Shown piece by piece: positions 1-6,717 of a DNA stretch of 16,894 bases. The stretch spans positions 1-16,894 of the forward strand of contig CAYGTS010000048.1 in the NCBI GenBank assembly GCA_964352905.1. Reading direction: 5' to 3'. The stretch comes from CAYGTS01 sp964352905. GTDB taxonomy: Bacteria; Pseudomonadota; Gammaproteobacteria; JAHCLG01. Position numbers and translations under genes: made by a program. The stretch's first letter is position 1; each line of letters starts with the position of its first letter. The notes beneath the pieces were generated by a model, which ran no database searches, was not told the origin of the DNA, and saw only the letters and a list, made by a program, of their open reading frames with translations.

Positions 1-55
1 CGCCGTTTTTAGCCCAAATATGGGCGTTCCCATCTACAGGGTGAATAGTTACAAA
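1..55 (-). repeat. Palindromic element copy A (left end; cut by window edge)
   Basis: This is the left half of the dispersed palindromic element, running in the opposite direction to the intact copy at 5604-5786. Reverse-complemented, it aligns with the first 55 bases of that copy with about 7 mismatches. It includes the terminal repeat (TGAATAGTTACAAA, 42-55), the nested GCCCATATTTGGGC dyad and the start of the TAAAAACGGCG core. The rest lies beyond the window. It directly abuts the DUF4143 gene remnant. Confidence 0.85.
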
Positions 56-471
56 AATTTAAATTATTATATCTTGATATTGGCTTAGTGAGTCGCTTAA
101 TGCGCTTAAATAAATTAGATTTTGATAACAATGTTATGTTATTAAATCGTGGTGCGATGGCTGAACAATTTGTTGGTCAAGAATTATTAGCCTATCAAGA
201 TTGCCATGAGGTCGCAGAAATCTTTTTTTGGGCAAGAGATGGTAAAGGGAGCCAAGCAGAAGTTGATTATATCATACGCATTAATAGCAACATTGTTCCC
301 ATTGAAGTAAAGTCAGGCACAACAGGTCGTTTAAAATCCTTACAAATTTTATTAAAAGATAAAAACTTAAAACTGGGCGTGCGAGTTTCAGAGCAAAATT
401 TAAAATTAGAAGGTAATATTTTATCAGTGCCATTCTATTTATTATCGCAATTACAACGCTTACTCGTTTAA
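49..471 (+). pseudogene. DUF4143-type ATPase, C-terminal remnant
   Basis: Only the C-terminal, nuclease-like part of an AAA+/DUF4143 ATPase is present. The open frame begins at 49, just after a TAG at 46-48, and reads LLYLDIGLVSRL, then LNRGAMAEQFVGQELL, GSQAEVDYII and IPIEVKSG. These are the usual landmarks of the DUF4143 domain (E-x-x-V-x-x-E-L and the E-V-D ... E-V-K-S-G restriction-endonuclease-like core). The N-terminal P-loop domain is not in the window; the first recognisable codons follow the terminal repeat of element copy A. A GTG at 88 could start a 127-aa product, but it lies inside the conserved domain and is probably not a true start. The family is often found as accessory, toxin-antitoxin-like or mobile cargo. 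It is called a pseudogene because of the stop codons in the element upstream; the missing half could lie just outside the window. Confidence 0.75.
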
Positions 472-489
472 CTGTAAAAAGGAATTACC

Positions 490-1764
490 ATGCTGGCTGC
501 CAAAAAACTCACGATTAATGTCATCATTAGTTTAATCTTAGGGATTATCATTGGGGTTGCTTTCAACTACCTCATTACCCATTATCCAACAGCGGGAATG
601 AGTCATTTTCTGGAACGCTATTTTGTAAAAGGGCTATTCACGATCATAGGGACTATTTTTATTTCCTTACTAAAAGTGTTAGTGGTGCCGATTGTTTTTA
701 CTTCCATGGTGTGTGGTATTTTCCAATTACGAGAGAGTCATAAAGTTGGTGTTATGGCGCTGAAAACGATTGCGTTATATTTAATTACTACTAGTATTGC
801 CATTATTTTAGCCATTACATTTGCCAGTTTGTTTAAAGTTGGTAGTCACGATCAAGTCTTATCAACCACAGCAAACTTTACAAACTCTCGTGCGCTGTCT
901 ATACCTGAGACTATTATTGGTTTTTTTCCAAGTAATATTATTGAAACCATGACCAAAAACGATCAGGTTATTCAAGTCATCGTATTCGCGATTTTATTTG
1001 GTAGCGCCATGATCACGGCTGGTAATGCTGGTGCAAGAATTGCTGATTTTTTTGAAAACTTAAATCAAGTCATCATGAAATTAGTCTTAATTATTATGCT
1101 ATTTGCACCTGTTGGCGTGTTTTGTCTGCTCGCACAAAAATTTGCTGAAATGGGTTTTGATTTAATTTACAGTTTAATCGGTTATTTTGGGATAGTTCTT
1201 TTAGTATTAATCATACAATTTACGCTAGTGTATAGCCTTTTATTAAAATTTTTAGCGCGATTAAATCCTATCCCACTTTATAAAAAAATGTTGCCGGTAC
1301 AAATCTTTGCTTTTAGTACTTCCAGCAGCAATGCTACAATGCCAGTGACACTGGAAGTGGTAGAAGAACGTTTAGGTGTAAAAAACGCGCTCGCGGCGTT
1401 TATTATTCCCTTAGGAGCAACCATCAATATGGATGGCACTGCCATTATGCAAGGTGTGGCCACGGTGTTTATTTCACATTTTTATCAGATTCCGATCGGC
1501 ATCATGGGCTACATTACCGTGATTATCATGGCAACGATAGCTTCGATTGGTACCGCTGGCGTGCCTGGCATTGGTTTAATTACTTTATCGATGGTGCTTA
1601 CTCAAGTTGGTTTACCCGTAGAAGGTATTGCATTAATTATTGGTATCGATCGCTTGTTAGATATGCTACGCACGGTGGTTAATGTCACCGGTGATTCCGT
1701 TGTCGCCACAATTGTGGCAAAATCACAAAACTCGCTGCTATTGGAAAAGTATAATAATGAGTAA
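490..1764 (+). CDS. Dicarboxylate/amino acid:cation symporter (DAACS family)
   Basis: A 424-aa inner-membrane secondary transporter of the glutamate/C4-dicarboxylate family (GltP/GltT/DctA type), expected to import acidic amino acids or dicarboxylates with H+ or Na+. Full length for the family. The serine-rich re-entrant loop is present as STSSSNATMP (residues 276-285), followed by the NMDGTA motif (313-318), the IGTAGVPG hairpin and the substrate-binding segment DRLLDMLRTVVNVTGD near the C-terminus. Multiple hydrophobic helices run through the whole protein. An AAGGAA ribosome site lies just before the ATG. The stop codon overlaps the start of the ABC ATPase gene, which suggests co-transcription. 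The sequence does not distinguish glutamate from dicarboxylate specificity, so no gene symbol is given. Confidence 0.93.
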   Translation: MLAAKKLTINVIISLILGIIIGVAFNYLITHYPTAGMSHFLERYFVKGLFTIIGTIFISLLKVLVVPIVFTSMVCGIFQLRESHKVGVMALKTIALYLITTSIAIILAITFASLFKVGSHDQVLSTTANFTNSRALSIPETIIGFFPSNIIETMTKNDQVIQVIVFAILFGSAMITAGNAGARIADFFENLNQVIMKLVLIIMLFAPVGVFCLLAQKFAEMGFDLIYSLIGYFGIVLLVLIIQFTLVYSLLLKFLARLNPIPLYKKMLPVQIFAFSTSSSNATMPVTLEVVEERLGVKNALAAFIIPLGATINMDGTAIMQGVATVFISHFYQIPIGIMGYITVIIMATIASIGTAGVPGIGLITLSMVLTQVGLPVEGIALIIGIDRLLDMLRTVVNVTGDSVVATIVAKSQNSLLLEKYNNE

Positions 1765-2674
1765 TGCATTAACCATCACAGAATTACATAAACGCTATCA
1801 CAATGGCTTTGTCGCTTTAGATCATATTGATCTTGAAGTTGCTCAAGGTGATTTTTTTGGATTGCTAGGTCCTAACGGTGCAGGTAAAACCACCACGATT
1901 GGGATTTTAACCTCGCTGGTTAAAAAAACCAGCGGCAGCGTTAAAATCTTTGGTATCGATATTGATCAACATTTTGCCGAAGCCAAACAATATCTGGGTG
2001 TCGTGCCACAGGAATTTAATTTTAGTATTTTTGAAACGCCACTGCAGATTTTACTGTCGCAAGCGGGCTATTATGGCGTGCCCAAAAAGCTTGCTAAGGA
2101 GCGTGCAGAATTCTATTTAAAACGCTTAAGCATATGGGATAAACGCCATGGCGCATCACGCATGTTATCAGGTGGTATGAAACGGCGCTTAATGATTGCG
2201 AGAGCTTTAATGCATGAGCCGCAATTACTTATTTTAGATGAGCCAACAGCAGGAGTTGATATTGAGTTACGGCGGCAAATGTGGCAATTTCTCAAAGATA
2301 TTAATCAACAAGGTAAAACCATTATTCTCACCACGCACTATTTAGAAGAAGCTGAAAGTCTTTGCAAGCGTGTAGCGATTATTGATCACGGCAAGATTAT
2401 CGAACAAGGTGAAACCAAAGTATTATTAACCAAATTGCATATAGAAACGTTTGTTTTTGATATTAAAAAAATACACGATAGCATTCAAGCTGATCCTGCT
2501 ATTACACATCGTGTGATTGATGAAAATACCTTAGAAGTTGATATTGCAAAAACACAAAGTATTAATCAAATCGTGGCCTGGCTAAACAATCAAGATGTCA
2601 CGATTATCAGTATGCGTAATAAAGCCAACCGCTTAGAAGAATTATTTGTAAAATTAGTAGGCAAAAATGGATAA
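1757..2674 (+). CDS. yadG: ABC transporter ATP-binding protein (YadG-like)
   Basis: A 305-aa cytoplasmic ATPase subunit of an ABC-2 type exporter. Walker A is GPNGAGKT (38-45), the Q-loop Gln is at 85, the signature is LSGGM (137-141), Walker B is LLILDEP with D161 and E162, and the switch His is H194 in LTTHYLEEAE. An extension of about 70 residues after the nucleotide-binding domain is typical of the YadG/CcmA-like group. The start at 1757 was chosen because the product then begins MSNALTITELHKRYH, as in the family, and overlaps the upstream stop by 8 bases. Longer in-frame starts lie inside the symporter gene. It overlaps the permease gene by 8 bases, so the two are surely made together. 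Transported substrate unknown. Confidence 0.93.
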   Translation: MSNALTITELHKRYHNGFVALDHIDLEVAQGDFFGLLGPNGAGKTTTIGILTSLVKKTSGSVKIFGIDIDQHFAEAKQYLGVVPQEFNFSIFETPLQILLSQAGYYGVPKKLAKERAEFYLKRLSIWDKRHGASRMLSGGMKRRLMIARALMHEPQLLILDEPTAGVDIELRRQMWQFLKDINQQGKTIILTTHYLEEAESLCKRVAIIDHGKIIEQGETKVLLTKLHIETFVFDIKKIHDSIQADPAITHRVIDENTLEVDIAKTQSINQIVAWLNNQDVTIISMRNKANRLEELFVKLVGKNG

Positions 2675-3449
2675 AAAATTATTTAAAATTCAAATGGTCT
2701 CTTTTTACACCATTCTAGAAACGCAAGTTCGCAAAATCATTCGTATTTGGGCGCAAACTTTATTACCGCCAGTGATCACCATGACCTTATATTTTTTAAT
2801 TTTTGGTACTGTGATTGGCTCACAAGTGCGTGATATTGATGGCCTAAATTATATGCAGTATATCGCACCAGGTTTAATCATGATATCAACACTCACTAAT
2901 GCCTATTCACATGTTACGAGTTTTGTTTTTGGTGCGATTTTTCAACGTAGCATCGAAGAATTGCTCGTTTCACCCACGACTAATTTAGTGATTTTACTGG
3001 GTTATATTTTTGGTGGTGTCTTGCGTGGCTTTTTATCGGCAATTGCCGTTTTAATTGTGGCAATTTTTTTCACGCATTTGCCGATTAAACATCCTTTTTT
3101 TGCTATTTTTGTAGTATTTTTATCCTCTGTATTATTATCGTTAGCAGGGTTTATTAATGCCCTTTATGCTAAGCGTTTTGATGATATTATGATTATTCCC
3201 ACATTTGTTTTAACACCCTTAACTTACCTTGGTGGTGTTTTTTATTCAATCAATGCGTTGCCGCCATTTTGGCAACATGTTTCACAACTCAATCCGATTT
3301 TGTATTTAATTAATGCCTTTCGCTATAGTTTTTTTGGGATCAGCGATGTGCCGATTTTTCACGCCATGCTGGTTTCAAGCTTATTCACACTAGCCCTGTT
3401 TATCCTATGTTATAGGTTGTTGAATAAAGGGATTGGGCTGCGGCAGTGA
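2667..3449 (+). CDS. yadH: ABC-2 type transporter permease (YadH-like)
   Basis: A 260-aa integral membrane subunit with about six hydrophobic segments, the partner of the ATPase encoded immediately upstream (8-base overlap). Length and landmarks match the YadH/ABC-2 permease group: an N-terminal cytoplasmic segment, then a first helix with TLYFLIFGTVIG, the YIAPGLIM motif, a central FGGVLRGF segment, and LTYLGGVFYSINALPPFWQ followed by NPILYLINAFRY near the C-terminus. The pair should form a homodimeric exporter in the inner membrane. The substrate cannot be read from sequence. The gene ends 7 bp before element copy B. Confidence 0.92.
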   Translation: MDKKLFKIQMVSFYTILETQVRKIIRIWAQTLLPPVITMTLYFLIFGTVIGSQVRDIDGLNYMQYIAPGLIMISTLTNAYSHVTSFVFGAIFQRSIEELLVSPTTNLVILLGYIFGGVLRGFLSAIAVLIVAIFFTHLPIKHPFFAIFVVFLSSVLLSLAGFINALYAKRFDDIMIIPTFVLTPLTYLGGVFYSINALPPFWQHVSQLNPILYLINAFRYSFFGISDVPIFHAMLVSSLFTLALFILCYRLLNKGIGLRQ

Positions 3450-3456
3450 TAGCCAC

Positions 3457-3510
3457 AAAGTATCTGCTCACCCCCTTTAGCCCAAACATGGATGTTTCCC
3501 GGTACGGAGA
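3457..3510 (-). repeat. Palindromic element copy B (internally deleted)
   Basis: A short derivative of the dispersed element, opposite in orientation to the trmJ copy. Positions 3460-3481 are identical, over 22 bases, to the reverse complement of 5763-5784, the right end of the trmJ copy. This passes directly into left-end sequence (TAGCCCAAACATGG, then GTTTCCC and TACGGAG), so the palindromic centre is missing. The right terminal repeat is AAAGTATCTGCTCA (3457-3470). The left terminal repeat is not recognisable. The copy lies exactly between the yadH stop and the Fic remnant. Confidence 0.8.
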
Positions 3511-3972
3511 GGCTTAACGGTTAAAGCACTATCGGAAAAATTAGGCTATCCAGCATTAGTATCATTATCTGAAGTGATAGATGCAGATAAAAAAGCGTAT
3601 TATAACGCATTAGCAGCAACCAATCATACGTTAGAAATAAATGCTTGGTTAGAATACGTTGGTGATCTTGTCTTGCAAGCGCAACAACACTCACTGGCTG
3701 TGATTAATTTTACGATTGCTAAAGCGCGTTTTTATCAAAAATTTCAACAGCAATTTAATTTGCGCCAAGCAAAAGTCATTGCGCGGATTTTTCAAGAAGG
3801 TATCAAGGGATTTGAAGGTGGTTTAAGTGCTAAAAATTACATGATAATTGCAGATACCACAGCATCAACCGCCACACGCGATTTACAGCAGTTGGTTAGC
3901 ATGGGTGCTTTAACGAAAACAGGTGAATTAAAGGCAACGCGCTATTTTATTCAGTTGGCACAACTTCGTTAA
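3481..3972 (+). pseudogene. Fic-family protein, C-terminal remnant
   Basis: The frame is open from 3481, after a TAG at 3478-3480 inside the repeat. From about 3511 it reads LTVKALSEKLGYPALVSLSEVIDADKKAYY, followed by a winged-helix-like tail containing GGLSAKNYM, TASTATRDLQQLV and GALTKTGEL. These are the features of the C-terminal half of Fic proteins of the DUF4172 type. The catalytic HPFxxGNGR motif and everything before it are absent, and there is no room for them between yadH and this point. A GTG at 3574 would give a 132-aa product but has no clear ribosome site. The end overlaps the 3' end of suhB on the other strand by 26 bases. If translated, the product could at most bind DNA or protein through its winged helix; AMP-transfer activity is lost. 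Confidence 0.78.
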
Positions 3973-4744
3973 TAATTTGCAACAACGCTTCATAAATTTT
4001 AGGACTGCCGGCGATAATCGTGCCATTCTCAAGGAAATTATCCTCACCACTAAAATCACTGACCAAACCGCCTGCTTCTTGAATTAATAACGCCCCCGCT
4101 GCCATATCCCAGGGGGATAAGCCTAATTCCCAATAACCTTCTAAGCGCCCGCTTGCAACATAGGCTAAATCAAGGGCCGCGGAACCAGCGCGACGAATGC
4201 CGGCTGACTTGGGATAAACGGCCGCAAAAGTGGATAAATAATATTGAATTTTAGGATCATTATCACGAAACGGAAAACCGGTGCCGAGCAAACATTTTCT
4301 AATATCTTTTTCTCTTGCAACACGGATCCGCTTATTATTTAAAAAAGCACCACGCCCACGTGAGGCTGAAAAAATTTCATTACGCACAGGATCAAAAATT
4401 ACACCGTGCTCTAAATTATCTTGATAAGTAATACCAATAGAAACGGCATAATGCGGAAAGCCGTGCATAAAATTGGTTGTGCCATCGAGTGGATCAATAA
4501 TCCAGCAATAATCGTGTTGATTATTTTTCGCCATACCCGATTCTTCCGCCAAAATATCGTGCTCAGGATAGGCTTGCGAAATCGTATCAATAATCATCGC
4601 TTCCGCGCGTTTATCAACATTTGTCACATAGTTATTAACGCCTTTTTCTTCAACTTTGACTAAATCAAGACGGTCACTGGCACGTAAAATTAAATCGCCG
4701 GCACGTCTTGCGGCATTAATTGCAATATTGACTAAAGGTTGCAT
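3947..4744 (-). CDS. suhB: Inositol-1-monophosphatase family protein SuhB
   Basis: A 265-aa cytoplasmic Mg2+-dependent phosphatase. In enterobacteria SuhB also binds Nus factors and helps rRNA transcription and maturation. Metal-binding motifs are complete: E67/E68 in ILAEESG, D84 and D87 in WIIDPLDGTTNF, and D213 in SPWDMAAGALL. Length and N-terminus (MQPLVNIAINAARRAGDLI) match the E. coli protein closely, which fixes the start at 4744; an AGGA ribosome site lies just upstream. It lies next to trmJ, as in E. coli, but here the two are divergent with a small secreted-protein gene between them. A good promoter is visible at 4779-4807. Confidence 0.95.
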   Translation of the reverse strand: MQPLVNIAINAARRAGDLILRASDRLDLVKVEEKGVNNYVTNVDKRAEAMIIDTISQAYPEHDILAEESGMAKNNQHDYCWIIDPLDGTTNFMHGFPHYAVSIGITYQDNLEHGVIFDPVRNEIFSASRGRGAFLNNKRIRVAREKDIRKCLLGTGFPFRDNDPKIQYYLSTFAAVYPKSAGIRRAGSAALDLAYVASGRLEGYWELGLSPWDMAAGALLIQEAGGLVSDFSGEDNFLENGTIIAGSPKIYEALLQIINEVVPTE

Positions 4745-4778
4745 GGTTTTCCTACTAGGGGATCATTTAAGTGCAGCG

Positions 4779-4807
4779 ATTGTAGCAAGCGCTTCTGGCA
4801 AGAGCAA
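4779..4807 (-). promoter_or_regulatory. Probable sigma70 promoter of suhB
   Basis: On the minus strand, TTGCTC (4802-4807), a 17-base spacer and TACAAT (4779-4784) give a good -10 and a partial -35. Transcription would begin near 4772, about 28 bases before the suhB ATG. The promoter lies between suhB and the palindrome at 4814-4880, so suhB need not depend on read-through from the secreted-protein gene. Confidence 0.55.
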
Positions 4808-4813
4808 ACATTC

Positions 4814-4880
4814 CTGAACCAGTTAGGCCTGCCCTGGCAGGTTCATTCTGAACCAGTTAGGGCAGGCCTGATGGGTTCAG
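4814..4880. repeat. 67-bp GC-rich nested palindrome
   Basis: Three stem blocks nest around a centre near 4847: CTGAACC/GGTTCAG (4814-4820 with 4874-4880), AGGCCTGCCCT/AGGGCAGGCCT (4825-4835 with 4859-4869) and GGTTCA/TGAACC. The 14-base word CTGAACCAGTTAGG also occurs twice as a direct repeat (4814-4827 and 4848-4861). The unit begins 5 bases after the stop of the secreted-protein gene (in its direction) and is richer in G+C than its surroundings. No T-run follows on the minus strand, so it is not a simple intrinsic terminator. It could be a REP-like unit or a 3'-end stabilising hairpin. No second copy is visible in the window. Confidence 0.8.
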
Positions 4881-4885
4881 TGGGA

Positions 4886-5227
4886 TCAGAAGTCATCTTG
4901 TTGCACGCCGTAAGGGCAGTCTTCGGGTTGAAAACCCGCACATAGCAAGGCGCGTGGATAAGGTTGGTGATACCAGTTTTTATCATTGTGAGGAACGGTA
5001 ACGGTACCCATTTCAGAGTAATAAGTGCTAATGGTACGATTAACACATTGCAGGGTTTGTGAATAGGCTACAGTGGGCTGAATATCGACAGCAGTAAATG
5101 TGGCGTTGAATGGGCAGTGAGGGACGTCATTTTGATCCATTTCACCATAACCGTTGTGAAACTCTAGGCTTAACGCTTTTAGGGGTAGTAAAATGCAGAT
5201 AAAAGCTAGTATTACTATTGTCCTCAT
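4886..5227 (-). CDS. Small secreted protein with four cysteines, unknown function
   Basis: A 113-aa protein with a clear Sec signal peptide: a basic start (MRT), a hydrophobic stretch IVILAFICILLPL and a likely cleavage near ALS-LEF (about residue 20). There is no lipobox. The mature part of about 93 residues is soluble and contains four cysteines (38, 61, 96, 104), which could form two disulfides in the periplasm or outside the cell. I do not recognise the family; similar short Cys-containing exported proteins are common in Legionellales. It lies between suhB and trmJ, a pair that is usually adjacent, so it is probably a lineage-specific insertion. It ends right next to the palindrome at 4814-4880. 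Confidence 0.75.
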   Translation of the reverse strand: MRTIVILAFICILLPLKALSLEFHNGYGEMDQNDVPHCPFNATFTAVDIQPTVAYSQTLQCVNRTISTYYSEMGTVTVPHNDKNWYHQPYPRALLCAGFQPEDCPYGVQQDDF

Positions 5228-5282
5228 GATGGCAACCCGTTACTATTTATACCTTGTCTAACTATAGCAGAGAGCGAGCAAG

Positions 5283-6194
5283 TTGTTGCTTCATCATGAA
5301 AATATTGTCATCGTTTTAGTCGGTACAAGCCACCCAGGTAATATTGGAGCGGCGGCGCGTGTTATGAAAAACATGAGGTTAACGCACTTACGTTTAGTCA
5401 ATCCACACGAGTTCCCGAGTCACCAAGCCACGAGTATGGCTTCGGGTGCTGATGATATTTTGGCGCAAGCACAAGTTTATCCCAGTTTAGAAGCAGCTTT
5501 GGCAGATTGTCAGTTAGTGTTTGCGACCAGCGCCAGGAACCGCCATTTGGCCTGGCCGTCTTGTTCTCCACGAGACGCGGTTACTCTTATGCAACAAAAA
5601 GGCTTGGTAACTACTCACTCCGTAGCAGGGAACGGCCATATTTGGGCTAAAAACGGCGAAAATCTTTTATCGAAATGCTCATTTATCACCCATAAACTGC
5701 GCTTTCTCAAAAATATTTTCGCCGTTTTTACCACCAAATCTGAACGTTCTGCTAAATATAAAGCTAAAGGGGGTGAGCAGATACAAGGGTTCCAGAATAA
5801 AATCGCGGTGGTGTTTGGGCGTGAAAAATCAGGCTTAAGTAATGCCGAATTGGCGATGAGTCATTATCATATTAATATTAATACAAACCCGCAATTTGCT
5901 TCATTAAATTTAGCTACAGCGGTGGCGATTATGGCCTATGAAATTAATAACGCTCACTTAGATAGCGTGCCTGAAGCAGTAACAACAGAATTAGCTACAC
6001 AACAAGACGTGCAGCGATTTTTTGAACATTTACAACAGGTGTTAATCAACAAACAATTTCTCGATCCTAATAACCCAAAACATTTAATGTTGCGACTGCA
6101 GCGTTTATTTAACCGCGCACAATTAGAAAAAGTTGAAGTTAATATTTTACGTGGTATGTTAACGGCTATGCAAAATAATATGCGGAGTGAGTAG
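5283..6194 (+). CDS. trmJ: tRNA (cytidine/uridine-2'-O-)-methyltransferase TrmJ with a 61-residue repeat-encoded insertion
   Basis: A 303-aa SPOUT-family enzyme that 2'-O-methylates tRNA position 32 using S-adenosylmethionine. Family motifs are intact: VGTSHPGNIGAAARVMKN near the N-terminus, ATSARNRHLAWP (81-92), VVFGREKSGLSNAEL (the trefoil-knot loop) and ASLNLATAVAIMAYE. The E. coli enzyme has about 246 residues. The excess is explained by residues 108-168, encoded exactly by element copy C (5604-5786, 183 bp), which sits in the linker before the knot strand; without it the protein would have 242 residues. No ATG is available: TTG at 5283 or 5286 is the only possible start after the stop at 5265, preceded by a purine-rich site. 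It heads the isc-type operon, as it precedes iscR-iscS in E. coli. Probably functional if the insertion folds out as a surface loop. Confidence 0.93.
   Translation: MLLHHENIVIVLVGTSHPGNIGAAARVMKNMRLTHLRLVNPHEFPSHQATSMASGADDILAQAQVYPSLEAALADCQLVFATSARNRHLAWPSCSPRDAVTLMQQKGLVTTHSVAGNGHIWAKNGENLLSKCSFITHKLRFLKNIFAVFTTKSERSAKYKAKGGEQIQGFQNKIAVVFGREKSGLSNAELAMSHYHININTNPQFASLNLATAVAIMAYEINNAHLDSVPEAVTTELATQQDVQRFFEHLQQVLINKQFLDPNNPKHLMLRLQRLFNRAQLEKVEVNILRGMLTAMQNNMRSE
5604..5786 (+). repeat. Palindromic element copy C (intact, in frame inside trmJ)
   Basis: This is the reference copy, 183 bp. Terminal repeats are TTGGTAACTACTCA (left) and TGAGCAGATACAA (right). Internal arms of about 35 bp (5630-5663 and 5715-5749) contain a 16-bp perfect inverted repeat, TAAAAACGGCGAAAAT / ATTTTCGCCGTTTTTA. 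The left 55 bases match copy A and the right 80 or so match copy E, which together fix both ends. The length is a multiple of three and the trmJ frame contains no stop. No transposase is encoded, so if it moves it is a MITE-like or RPE-like element mobilised in trans. Confidence 0.88.
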
Positions 6195-6199
6195 CTATA

Positions 6200-6709
6200 A
6201 TGGATGAAAAAAGTATACGTTTATTTATTGGTCCACATGCCAATTACTATATTCGCAAGTTTTCAACAGTTGAAATGACAGGGCAAGCTAATACTTGGAA
6301 TTGGGGCGCATTTTTATTTTCTATTTTTTGGTTAGCTTATCGCAGAATGTATGTGTATGCGGGCATTTTTGCTTTTTTAATTTTGCTGTTTTCTTTTATT
6401 GCGTTAGTTTTTAATTTCAACAGCGAACTTTTTTTAATAATGCTTATTATTTGGCCGGTTGTATTAGGTATTTTTGGTAATCGTATTTATCGTTTTTTTA
6501 TTGAGAGCCAAATTTTACAAATTTATGCGATGCAGTTAACGGAACAAGATATTCCAACCGTTATTAAAGAAAGCGGTGGCACCAATTTATTAGCTGTCGT
6601 TGCAAGCATTATGCTGTTTGCGATTGTATATTATTACTTGTTATTTTGGTTAAACTATCTTCCCGTAGCTTATCGGCCGTTGAACCTATTAAAAATTCTT
6701 TTTAGTTAG
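6200..6709 (+). CDS. DUF2628 family integral membrane protein
   Basis: A 169-aa inner-membrane protein. The N-terminal soluble segment leads into the family signature TWNWGAFLFSIFWLAYRRMY (about residues 32-51), characteristic of DUF2628. Hydrophobic helices follow at about 52-72, 75-93 and 130-155. Function unknown; the family is small and often encoded beside unrelated housekeeping genes. It starts 6 bases after trmJ, with GGAGTGAG upstream as a ribosome site, and ends 8 bases before iscS, so it is inside the operon. It occupies the position where E. coli and many relatives carry the Fe-S regulator gene iscR. It has no helix-turn-helix and cannot replace IscR. Confidence 0.82.
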   Translation: MDEKSIRLFIGPHANYYIRKFSTVEMTGQANTWNWGAFLFSIFWLAYRRMYVYAGIFAFLILLFSFIALVFNFNSELFLIMLIIWPVVLGIFGNRIYRFFIESQILQIYAMQLTEQDIPTVIKESGGTNLLAVVASIMLFAIVYYYLLFWLNYLPVAYRPLNLLKILFS

Positions 6710-6717
6710 AGTATAAA

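Noticed and set aside
1682..1756. A longer start for the YadG-like ATPase.
   Set aside because: The extra residues lie inside the symporter gene and do not resemble the ABC family N-terminus; the ATG at 1757 fits better.
4814..4880. The GC-rich palindrome as an intrinsic terminator of the secreted-protein gene.
   Set aside because: No run of T follows the stem on the minus strand.
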